Shown one piece after another: positions 33,129 through 41,200 of a stretch of 64,000 nt of DNA (position 1 is its first letter; the number at the start of each line of letters is the position of its first letter). A program made the position numbers and the translations under genes. A model generated the notes under the pieces. That model was not told the DNA's origin. It worked only from the letters and a program-made list of their open reading frames with translations, and did not search any database. Source of the DNA: Bacillota bacterium (GTDB lineage Bacteria > Bacillota > Clostridia > Lachnospirales > Bianqueaceae); assembly GCA_017442535.1 (NCBI GenBank), contig JAFRZL010000027.1, positions 1 through 64,000 on the forward strand. Reading direction: 5' to 3'.

Positions 33129-33946
33129 CACTCTCTCCATTTGATAATATCTTTTCTCCGAAACCCTATCGCACCCATTACGATGCTTCCAACCATCACC
33201 ACTGTATTTGCCAATATTTCCATCCCCACATTCATAAAACCAGGATGAAGTATCCCGCTTCTGATTGCCATCGCAGCGTTGCCCATCAAAACAGGGAACG
33301 GTAAAAGAACCGATAATTCCATAATCATAAACACGAAAAAAAAACTAAAGACAGGTGGGATGAAGATGCAAAGCGCCATTTGCAGAAGAGACGCCGCCGC
33401 AAGTGTAAAAAATGGCATCAGAATGGCGGCAAAAGCCAGTTTTCCCCCATCCTGAAGTGTGATCTCTGCTACATTATAGGTGCCTACCGAAACCTCCGAT
33501 ATTTGGGTCAGGGTACTTTCCCCTCCTTTGATTACGCAAAAGAACCAAGCAACCACTGCCATTTCTATGAAATAAACCATTGTACTTGCAATATTCCACA
33601 TGCATTTTGAAATGAACCATTGTGTTCGGCTTGCACTGCGAACAATAATCTGCTGCCCTGCATTGTCAAGATCATAAAGCAAATAATCCAGATTGACCAG
33701 TAATAATCCCCCCACCAATGAAAGCCATTGTACAGGCAATATTACTTTATCAAGCGAATTCAGATAAATTGGTTCACACCCAAAAAAGAAAAAACACAGA
33801 TAATCCAGCCATGTACCAGGCATTCCCAGTGCTGTTGTGATCCTGCTACTGATATAACACGGAATAATAAAGAGCAAAGGGAGCCATAAATATCTTTTTC
33901 TTAATAATCCTGTCCTAAAGTCATGCTGCAGCAGTTTATAATTCAT
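33128..33946 (-). CDS. ABC-2-type permease subunit
   Basis: Encodes 272 residues with about six hydrophobic segments, for example YLWLPLLFIIPCYISS and WLSLVGGLLLVNLDYLLYD. The N-terminus MNYKLLQHDFRTGLLRKRY resembles the cytoplasmic start of ABC-2 permeases. It overlaps the preceding permease gene by 11 bases and shares TGATG with the ATPase gene, so all three are translated together. Substrate unknown; peptide export or self-protection is suggested by context. Confidence 0.82.
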   Translation of the reverse strand: MNYKLLQHDFRTGLLRKRYLWLPLLFIIPCYISSRITTALGMPGTWLDYLCFFFFGCEPIYLNSLDKVILPVQWLSLVGGLLLVNLDYLLYDLDNAGQQIIVRSASRTQWFISKCMWNIASTMVYFIEMAVVAWFFCVIKGGESTLTQISEVSVGTYNVAEITLQDGGKLAFAAILMPFFTLAAASLLQMALCIFIPPVFSFFFVFMIMELSVLLPFPVLMGNAAMAIRSGILHPGFMNVGMEILANTVVMVGSIVMGAIGFRRKDIIKWRE

Positions 33947-34721
33947 GCTTTACCACCTGCCAGTATCCCAGGCCAATATCCAATGCTGCAAATAATCCCA
34001 TCTCTGAAAAAATGATCCAGCCAGGATTAGCGGAAAGGGTACCTGCCTTTGCCAGTTCCATCGGACATACCTCATAAAGCGTAAAATTGGGACCATATAA
34101 AAAAGTATTTAATATGATCTCTAATGCAAGCAGCACCAAATAAGGCGTCAGAATAACCATGACCTGAAAAGTTGGTTTCGAGCCTACAACCAAACAAAAA
34201 CAGGCAATCACGCCTCCCCACAGAAAATCCACCAAGCACCAGATGAATAGAAACAACCATAGATTCGAGTGATAAAGCGAAGATAAAAAATAACCATTCA
34301 CGAGAGCATTCATTCCACTTAAAACATGTGGCATTTCATACGGATGAAACAATGCTAAAATGAGTATGTTCAGCAATATTGGAATGCTCATTACAATCCC
34401 GCCGGAAATAAAAACAGCCATAAATTTAGCCCAAAAGAATTCTTTCCGGCAAACTCGTGCCTCTATCTGAATATAGGATTGATCTTTTTTCTCTTTCCAA
34501 AAGGACCAACCGTAGGGAAGCGCCACCAGGATCGGCCAGAAAAAGAAAAAGAGTGCTGACCCCAGGTTTGTAGGAGAAACAATCATACAAACACCATACA
34601 GAGGCCCATTACCGGTTAATATCGCATCCAAAACGGCAAAAAGAACGCCTGCAGTAAGTGCAATGTAAAACTTAATGTTATGCGTTGCTTTCCACAACTC
34701 TACTCTAAGTATGCTCTGCAT
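33936..34721 (-). CDS. ABC-2-type permease subunit
   Basis: Encodes 261 residues, starting MQSILRVELWKATHNIKFYI with GGGAGG 6 bases upstream. About six hydrophobic segments are visible. KATHNIKFYIAL followed by a hydrophobic stretch, and the Lys/Trp-rich loop LPYGWSFWKEKKDQSY, are typical of lantibiotic-immunity-like ABC-2 permeases. It is the first of five overlapping genes (two permeases, ATPase, two anchored proteins). A terminator-like hairpin at 34746-34788 separates it from the secreted-protein gene upstream. Confidence 0.82.
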   Translation of the reverse strand: MQSILRVELWKATHNIKFYIALTAGVLFAVLDAILTGNGPLYGVCMIVSPTNLGSALFFFFWPILVALPYGWSFWKEKKDQSYIQIEARVCRKEFFWAKFMAVFISGGIVMSIPILLNILILALFHPYEMPHVLSGMNALVNGYFLSSLYHSNLWLFLFIWCLVDFLWGGVIACFCLVVGSKPTFQVMVILTPYLVLLALEIILNTFLYGPNFTLYEVCPMELAKAGTLSANPGWIIFSEMGLFAALDIGLGYWQVVKHEL

Positions 34722-34745
34722 GATATCCTCCCAAAAAGAATAATT

Positions 34746-34788
34746 CAGGGAGAAGGGAACAACAAATATACTAGTTCCTTTCTCCCTG
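34746..34788 (-). terminator. Attenuator-like terminator between the secreted-protein gene and the ABC operon
   Basis: On the minus strand CAGGGAGAA and TTCTCCCTG, extended by GGAAC/GTTCC with a one-base slip, form a strong hairpin. The tail AATTATTC then CTTTTTG is only partly T-rich. Partial read-through would give much secreted protein and less transporter from one promoter. Confidence 0.65.
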
Positions 34789-34798
34789 GTTCTAACTT

Positions 34799-35278
34799 TT
34801 ACATATGAGCATCAGTATGGGTAAGTGCACTATCTGGACTCCACCACCCGGAAATCTCATCTCCTAAAACATTAGGACAGCGGAATCCTAGAAGGGCAAA
34901 ATCATAATCATCCTCATAAATATAGGAATGAACACTATGTTCTATTCCACGATAACAGGTAACATGATCCACCGGATACGACGAGATATCAGGGTCAACT
35001 GTTTCATTGACTTTTGTCGATGCAGAAATATTATTTGTGCCGTAGGCACGCACATAAACCCGATCTCGTTTCCCATCAGTAATATACACATAAACTGGAG
35101 ACCAATCCTGTTTCAATCTGGCTGGAGTATGATATGTGTAATAGAAAAAACTTGCCCCAAATTGTGTGATTGCAGTGTCCGTAGTATTCGCCGCGTTTGC
35201 TGATGTGGAAAAACCCCATACGGAAATCAATGTGATGAGGGCCAACACCAGCGAGAGAACCTTCTTGCTTTTGATCAT
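34799..35278 (-). CDS. secreted small protein (resembles DUF2712)
   Basis: Encodes 159 residues with AGGAGG upstream of the ATG. A clear signal peptide (KKVLSLVLALITLISVWGFS, then ANAANTTD) gives a mature protein of about 130 residues. The mature part has many Tyr and Thr, two Cys (VTCYRGIE and GFRCPNV) that might pair, and the C-terminal phrase SGWWSPDSA. From memory, small secreted Firmicutes proteins of the DUF2712 type share this ending and are often beside ABC transporters; this was not searched. It may be the exported effector or bacteriocin-like product of the island. Its own promoter lies at 35338-35366. Confidence 0.65.
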   Translation of the reverse strand: MIKSKKVLSLVLALITLISVWGFSTSANAANTTDTAITQFGASFFYYTYHTPARLKQDWSPVYVYITDGKRDRVYVRAYGTNNISASTKVNETVDPDISSYPVDHVTCYRGIEHSVHSYIYEDDYDFALLGFRCPNVLGDEISGWWSPDSALTHTDAHM

Positions 35279-35337
35279 AGTAATTACCTCCTGTTTGTTT
35301 CACCGCACCACTCAATGCGGCTTAAAAATCTGGTCAT

Positions 35338-35366
35338 ATTTTATATCGTTTCCTCAACGCAATCAA
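35338..35366 (-). promoter_or_regulatory. Probable promoter of the secreted-protein gene
   Basis: On the minus strand TTGATT (35361-35366), 17 bases, TAAAAT (35338-35343). The direct repeat GTTGA-N4-GTTGA lies across the -35 box and might be a regulator site. A leader hairpin CCGCA/TGCGG lies between promoter and start codon. Confidence 0.5.
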
Positions 35367-35376
35367 CACACAATAA

Positions 35377-35412
35377 ACGAGCGGTCATTTTTCTCAAAAA
35401 TTGACCACTCGT
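35377..35412 (-). terminator. Terminator palindrome, right copy
   Basis: Stem ACGAGCGGTCA/TGACCACTCGT, one wobble pair, nearly identical to the palindrome at 29741-29778. It lies 27 bases beyond the stop of the GHKL kinase gene and just upstream of the promoter of the secreted-protein gene. Confidence 0.75.
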
Positions 35413-35438
35413 AAAATTAATAACCAATTATTGCACGC

Positions 35439-36581
35439 TTATAGTATAATAATAGACGTAAACATATCTTCTGTTTTCTCAGCTCTTACCGAATATCCAT
35501 ACTTCCTTGCAACATTCTGAGATCGTCTGAGGCCATATCCGTGTCCTTCTTTTTTATCAGTCTTCTGTGAAAGGTCGTACTTGTTTTGAATTCGGATAAA
35601 TGGTTCTTCTCCACACAACTCAACATTTATCACCCGATTGCTTTGCAGCATTTGTACCGCGTTCATGGCATTCTCCAGCAGATTCCCCACAATGGTGCTT
35701 GTGTCTTTTTCATCCGGTTTCCATGGAGGCAACTGAGGTGTTGCAGAAATTCTCAAATCAATCTCCCTTTTCTGACACTCTTGCGCATACTGCCTCAGTA
35801 CGCTCTCCAGTGCGAAATCCAGCCCTTCCAAAATCTGTTCCTGTTGATCTTGCTCGGATGCGAACTCGCCCTGATTCGTCCTGGAAAGTCGGATCCACTT
35901 GTCAAAATCGTGCTGACGATAATCCCGCTCCGCCAACTTAATGCTGTACTCATCCTGCATTTTCGTAAGCTGTTTGTTTCGTTCTACACTATATAAAATC
36001 AACGTCACAAATTGTGTAAGAATCATGAGGCCGGATACCCACTTTGCAATGTCCCAATAGTTGCCGCGTATTTCTGTCCTGAACCGCTGGCAAACATATA
36101 GCATTGCAGCTGCGGCAATTAAGACTACCCAGAAAAATGGTTTTTTCTTGAGAATACTAGTATCAAGCTTGACGGCTTTTCGAACAAACCATATCCCTGC
36201 TGTGCAAATAAAGAACACCATACAATTCATTAATAATCCATTATGATCTACTGCAACAAACACAAACCATTTCTGCGGTATCCAAATGATAATAAAAGCC
36301 TGAAGATACAGCAGAACAACAGCATATCCAAGAATCCCGCACCACAATGTTTCTTTCAGAGATCTATGTGCATAAAAGCATTTGATCCACAGGCACATTA
36401 TGAGCAGCTGAATCCAAACGGGAATATCCAAATTCCAGATATTAGTTGCTGCAATCTGGGCTGCTATCAGAGCTGCTCCTAATAGTAAAGCCCAAGTTCT
36501 GTCCCACTTTCCTTCCTGGTCATACCCTACAGCTAAAACCGTGCACATCTCCATAAGAGTTGAAAACGCATGAACTAACAT
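35439..36581 (-). CDS. GHKL-domain sensor histidine kinase (AgrC-like)
   Basis: Encodes 380 residues. The ATG at 36581 has AGGAGG 9 bases upstream; a GTG three codons earlier is rejected because it overlaps that site. The N-terminal about 200 residues hold six or seven membrane segments with short loops, as in AgrC-type peptide receptors. The phospho-acceptor region is RQHDFDKW (His near 224). The GHKL ATPase part has NLLENAMNAV (N-box) and EGHGYGLRRS (G-box). It is divergent from agrB-agrD, with only 32 bases between start codons, so it is the likely receptor for the AgrD-derived peptide. Confidence 0.88.
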   Translation of the reverse strand: MLVHAFSTLMEMCTVLAVGYDQEGKWDRTWALLLGAALIAAQIAATNIWNLDIPVWIQLLIMCLWIKCFYAHRSLKETLWCGILGYAVVLLYLQAFIIIWIPQKWFVFVAVDHNGLLMNCMVFFICTAGIWFVRKAVKLDTSILKKKPFFWVVLIAAAAMLYVCQRFRTEIRGNYWDIAKWVSGLMILTQFVTLILYSVERNKQLTKMQDEYSIKLAERDYRQHDFDKWIRLSRTNQGEFASEQDQQEQILEGLDFALESVLRQYAQECQKREIDLRISATPQLPPWKPDEKDTSTIVGNLLENAMNAVQMLQSNRVINVELCGEEPFIRIQNKYDLSQKTDKKEGHGYGLRRSQNVARKYGYSVRAEKTEDMFTSIIIL

Positions 36582-36613
36582 AAATATCACCTCCTAAAGG
36601 ACATTCGATTACC

Positions 36614-37204
36614 ATGAAAACACATTCTCTCTTATCACCCTTTGCCAAATCCGGGCAGTTTTCAGAAGAAGAACTACAATACATCAATTATGCCCTGTTC
36701 GCATTGACAAACGAACTTTCAAAAACACTGGTGTATGGAATCCTCTTTTATTTCCTAGGCAAACTGCGCGGGTTCTTGTTCCTATGTATCATCATTCTAC
36801 CGCTTCGATGGTTCTGCGGCGGATTTCACTGCAAAACACTGATACGCTGTTTCGTATGCAGTCTTATTTGGATAACAGCTCTACTCTATCTTCCTCTGCT
36901 GATGACTGCTAATAGCATTGACATCCTAGGCCTTTTTAATCTGGCAATGGCTCCTCTTATCTTGTCTCGAATCCCCTATACTCCTCCTATACGTCAAATT
37001 AAAAATCCTCGAAAAATAAAACGTCTTCGCATTTTTGCTGTAATCGACATCCTACTATGTGTCACTCTTTGCCTCTGTTTGAAAGTATATCATGCAGATT
37101 ATTCTTTGATAGGCCTTTCCGCTCTTGCCAGCGTTCAAATACAATTATTCATACCAAAGAGAAAGGAGGCGAAACCGTTATGCAGAAAATCATCTATATT
37201 ATAG
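36614..37204 (+). CDS. agrB: AgrB-like peptide-processing membrane endopeptidase
   Basis: Encodes 196 residues, the usual AgrB size, with about five hydrophobic segments. The catalytic pair is visible: LRWFCGGFHCKT with His72, and Cys79 seven residues later, the same spacing as His77/Cys84 of Staphylococcus AgrB; the conserved Arg and GG before the His are also present. AgrB cuts the C-terminal tail of AgrD and forms a thiolactone or lactone ring. The 3' end overlaps the agrD-like ORF by 25 bases. Only a weak AAAGGA precedes the ATG. Confidence 0.9.
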   Translation: MKTHSLLSPFAKSGQFSEEELQYINYALFALTNELSKTLVYGILFYFLGKLRGFLFLCIIILPLRWFCGGFHCKTLIRCFVCSLIWITALLYLPLLMTANSIDILGLFNLAMAPLILSRIPYTPPIRQIKNPRKIKRLRIFAVIDILLCVTLCLCLKVYHADYSLIGLSALASVQIQLFIPKRKEAKPLCRKSSIL

Positions 37205-37302
37205 GCAAGCTGTTAGGCAAACTAGCCTATCTCTTTGCTAACACTGCCACAACAGGATGGAACGGAGAAGTGAATATCCCTGACACTTTACGCGATCAGT
37301 AA
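37180..37302 (+). CDS. agrD: AgrD-like signalling peptide precursor without Cys or Ser
   Basis: Encodes 40 residues with AAAGGAGG 10 bases before the ATG, inside the end of agrB. The layout fits AgrD: an amphipathic N-terminal helix (MQKIIYIIGKLLGKLAYLF), a short middle segment (ANTATTGWNGEVN) and an acidic C-terminal tail (IPDTLRDQ) resembling the conserved P-E/D-x-L recruitment motif. Usual precursors have a Cys, or rarely Ser, for ring closure. Here the candidate nucleophiles are only Thr22, Thr24 and Thr25. A terminator follows at once. Confidence 0.75.
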   Translation: MQKIIYIIGKLLGKLAYLFANTATTGWNGEVNIPDTLRDQ

Positions 37303-37326
37303 CAACATCTTTCAAACCCAGCATGA

Positions 37327-37357
37327 AAATAGCTATGGAAATCTTCCATAGCTATTT
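37327..37357. terminator. Bidirectional terminator between agrD and the response regulator gene
   Basis: AAATAGCTATGGAA and TTCCATAGCTATTT form a perfect 14-bp stem with a 3-base loop. A-rich and T-rich flanks on both sides serve the convergent transcripts. Confidence 0.88.
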
Positions 37358-37417
37358 TATCATAGAGAATATGCTATTTCAAGCCCACTGCAGAAAAAGA
37401 CAAAAATGGATTTGGAA

Positions 37418-38227
37418 TTATTGATTGTTTATGTATTTCTTCTTCAACAAGGACGCTCTTCTTCGGCTGGCATGAAATGATCTGACAGTCTGTCTCATAA
37501 TCACTTCCACACCATTATCATCATTTATGGATATGTCCTCCATCATCCACGGATTAATATACACTTTCCGGTCTATCTCGAATAGCCGGCCGGACTCGGC
37601 AAGGGTCAGGATATCCTTTTGGATGCTCTTAAAAGCTTCATGATATCGTGGGATCAGATGCTGGCAGTCCGGATCATCCATTATCTCGCTATCCGAAAAG
37701 ACCTTCAGATTAATCCCTTTATCATCAATAGTTACCCAAATGATCCGCTCAGCGCCGATCCGGTTCTGGTCCCAGCATAGGTGGATCGGGCTCCTGGGCG
37801 GCTGCGCGCGGTAGCGGCCCAGGAAAGTGCCAAGCTCCTGCTTAAATGCAGTCAATTCTTTCTTGGTGAAAAACCGATCGATAGAGTATTCCGCCTTGAT
37901 CGCAGCAGAGAGGAAGCCCAGGCTACTCAGGCACCAGACACGCCTGGCAGGATCTTCCTTTAATTCGTTCAGAACTGCATAACCGCCCTCTGCCGAATGA
38001 TAAATCATTATGTCGATCAGATACAGATCATAGGCTTCGGTTTTGGTTTTATGGAGTGCTTCCGGGGCGTTGTCCACCCAGTCTATATTGTGCTGGGCCA
38101 GATACTGGAAGACTTCTACTTTGTCCGCTGCAGGGGCGTCTTCTTCAAAGATTTCCGCCACCAGCCGTGTAAAAATACAGACATCCAGCCACTCGTCTTC
38201 CAGATACAGGATTCTTTTCTCTCTCAT
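37418..38227 (-). CDS. response regulator-like protein with possible LytTR-type output
   Basis: Encodes 269 residues from an ATG at 38227 that overlaps the dnaE stop (ATGA). A receiver domain is visible: ILYLEDEW (acidic pair), phospho-acceptor Asp72 in YLIDIMI, Ser near 101 (WCLSSLG) and Lys in FFTKKEL. A linker leads to a C-terminal region with IIWVTIDDKGINLKVFSD, LFEIDRKVYINPWMMEDI and a basic end RRRASLLKKKY, which resembles a divergent LytTR DNA-binding domain. LytTR regulators serve Agr-type kinases, and the agr-like genes lie just beyond the terminator, so it is a candidate AgrA counterpart. The pairing is inference. Confidence 0.65.
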   Translation of the reverse strand: MREKRILYLEDEWLDVCIFTRLVAEIFEEDAPAADKVEVFQYLAQHNIDWVDNAPEALHKTKTEAYDLYLIDIMIYHSAEGGYAVLNELKEDPARRVWCLSSLGFLSAAIKAEYSIDRFFTKKELTAFKQELGTFLGRYRAQPPRSPIHLCWDQNRIGAERIIWVTIDDKGINLKVFSDSEIMDDPDCQHLIPRYHEAFKSIQKDILTLAESGRLFEIDRKVYINPWMMEDISINDDNGVEVIMRQTVRSFHASRRRASLLKKKYINNQ

Positions 38228-41200
38228 CGCCATACCACCGAATCCTCTCCCAGCATCTGCTGCAGGATCGTCACAAGCTCGCTGCTGCGCGAGACACGGT
38301 AGCGGGCAGGGGCGCGGAGACGCTGTTTTTCAGCAGCGAGATAGAGGTAGAGGTCATTGGGACCCGGGTAGTGCGAGAGAATGTCCAGGACGGCGGGCTG
38401 CAGATGCTGCCATTCGGCATCGCTCCGGAAACGCAGCCAGAGGACGCGGCGCGGCTCCTGCGGGGCCGCTGCGGCCTGTCCGGGGGCCTGAAGTGGACGG
38501 CCTCCACCGGCCTGTGGTGCGATGGGGGCGCGGTCCTGGTACATGCGGCGGTAGACGCCCTGGCCGGCGTCCAGAGCTCCCTCCTGTCCAAACGGAGCGA
38601 TGGTCTGGGCGATCAGCTTGGCGTCTTCGTCGTCCGAGCCGCTGACGCGCCCGCGCACAAAGATCTTGGCGTCCTCCACCAGGCTATCCTTTACATCCTC
38701 ATAGGTCTGCGGGAAGCAAAGGACTTCCACGGTGCCGAACAGATCCTCGATGGTCAGGAAGGCCATCATTTTGTTGGACTTGGTGATCTTGCGCTGGACA
38801 TGGGTCAGTATGCCGCCGATGGTGGCCGTCTCGCCATCCGTCACATTGCAGCGTTCCTCTTCCTCATCCCATACAAAGTCGGCCGAGGTGCGGCTGATGG
38901 TGCGGCGCCATTTGTCCTCGTATTCCTCCAGGGGATGGCCGGTCAGGTAGATGCCGAGCACTTCCTTTTCCAGGGCGAGTTTCTCTTCCTTCTCGTACTC
39001 CTCCGTACCGGGCAGACGGTCCTTCAAATCATCGTTGTTTTCCTCCAGGCCAAAGAGATCCACCTGGCCGCTCATGGCATTCTTGTACCACTGAATAGCG
39101 GCTCCCATGATGATATTGCAGTTGTCGAGGTATTCTTTACGGGTGCCGCCGAGCGAATCAAAGGCGCCAGCCTTGATCAGGCTCTCCAGTACCTTGCGGT
39201 TCATATCGGCGCCCTGCATGCGGCGGCAGAAATCGGTCAGGCTGATGAAACGGCCGTTCTTCTTCCGCTCCTCCACGATGCGGTCCACGATCGTCTGGCC
39301 CACACCCTTGATGCTGGATAGTCCGTAGCGGATCCGGTGATCCGAAGACACCGAAAAACCGGTGTATCCTTCGTTGATATCCGGGGAGGTGAGCTCGATA
39401 TTCATGGATTTCAGGCTCTCGATGTAGCCCGCCACTTTGCCGGGATGATCGATCACGGAGGTCAGCAGGGCCGCCATGAATTCCACCGGATAATGCACCT
39501 TGAGCCAGGCGGTCTGCAGGGCGACCACGGCGTAGCAGGTCGCGTGCGCCTTGTTAAAGGCATATTTGGCAAAGTCCGTCATCTCGTCAAAGATCTTGAC
39601 GGCGGCCTCTTCGCTGACACCGCGCTTCACGCAGCCCTCGACGCCCTCGGCCTCATTGCCGTGCACAAAGTACTCCTGTTCCTTGGCCATGACATCGGCC
39701 TTTTTCTTGGACATGGCGCGGCGCACCAGGTCCGAACGGCCCATGGTATAGCCGGCCAGATCCCGTACGATCTGCATGACCTGCTCCTGGTAGACAATGC
39801 AGCCATAGGTGCTCTTCAGAATGGGTTCCAGCTGCGGCGTTGTATACTGAATGGCATCCGCGTTGCGCTTGCCCGCGATATATTTGGGGATAAAGTCCAT
39901 CGGGCCCGGCCGGTACAGGCTGATGCCTGCAATGATATCTTCGATATTGTTCGGATGCAGCTCCTTCATGAAGGAGGTCATGCCCGCGCTTTCCAGCTGG
40001 AAGACGCCCACAGTGCGGCCGGACGAGATCATCTGGTAGACTTCCGGATCATCCATCGGAATATCGTCCGCCTTGATATCGATCCCGTACTGCTCCTTCA
40101 CCAGGTCCAGTGTATCGCGGATGACGGTCAGGGTGCGCAGCCCCAGGAAGTCCATTTTGAGGAGGCCAAGCTCCTCGATGGTGGTCATGGTGAACTGGGT
40201 GACGGGGACGCCGTCATTGGTGGCGAGCGGCACATAATCCATGACCGGGCGCTTCGCGATCACGACACCCGCCGCGTGCGTGGAAGTATGCCGGGGCAGA
40301 CCTTCCAGACGTTTGGAAGTGTCGATCAGGCGGTGTACATTCTCATCATTCTGATAAAGTGCGGACAGCTCGGAATTGACCTCCAGCGCGCGGTCGATCG
40401 TGATGCCCAGGTCTCTGGGGATCATCTTGGCGATCTTGTCCGCTTCTGCGTAGGGCAGATCCAGCGCGCGCCCTACGTCACGGATCACCAGCCTGGCCGC
40501 CATTGTACCGAAGGTGATGATCTGGGAGACGCAGTCCTCGCCGTACTTGCGGGTCACGTAGTCGATGACCTCCTGGCGGCGCCGGTAGCAGAAATCCACG
40601 TCAAAATCGGGCATGCTGACGCGCTCCGGATTCAGGAATCTTTCAAAGACCAGCTGATACCGGATCGGGTCGATGTCCGTAATACGAATGGCGTAGGCAA
40701 TAATACTGCCCGCGCCGGAACCGCGGCCGGGCCCCACCATGATGCCGACGGATTTGGCATAGTGGATGAAATCCCAGACGATCAGATAATAATCCACATA
40801 CCCCATGTTCTCGATGACGCTGAGCTCGTATTCGGCACGTTCGCGGATCTCGGGGGTAATTTCGGCATAGCGCTCCTTAAGGCCCTGCTCGGTCAGATGA
40901 CGCAGATAGCTCGGGGAGGTAAAGCCCTCCGGCACTTCAAAATGCGGCAGCTTCAGCTCGTGGAAGCGGAATTCCACCTGGCAGCGCTCCGCGATCTTAC
41001 AGGTATTCTCCAGCGCCTGGGGCGCGTAGGGGAACCGGTCCGACATTTCGTCGGGGGATTTCAGGTAGTACTGGCCTCCCTCGTAGCGCATGCGGTCCTC
41101 ATCCGTCACCTTTTTGCCGGTCTGGATGCAGAGCAGGATATCGTGCGCTTCCGCGTCTTCTTTATACGTATAGTGAACGTCATTGGTGCAGACAAGCTCA

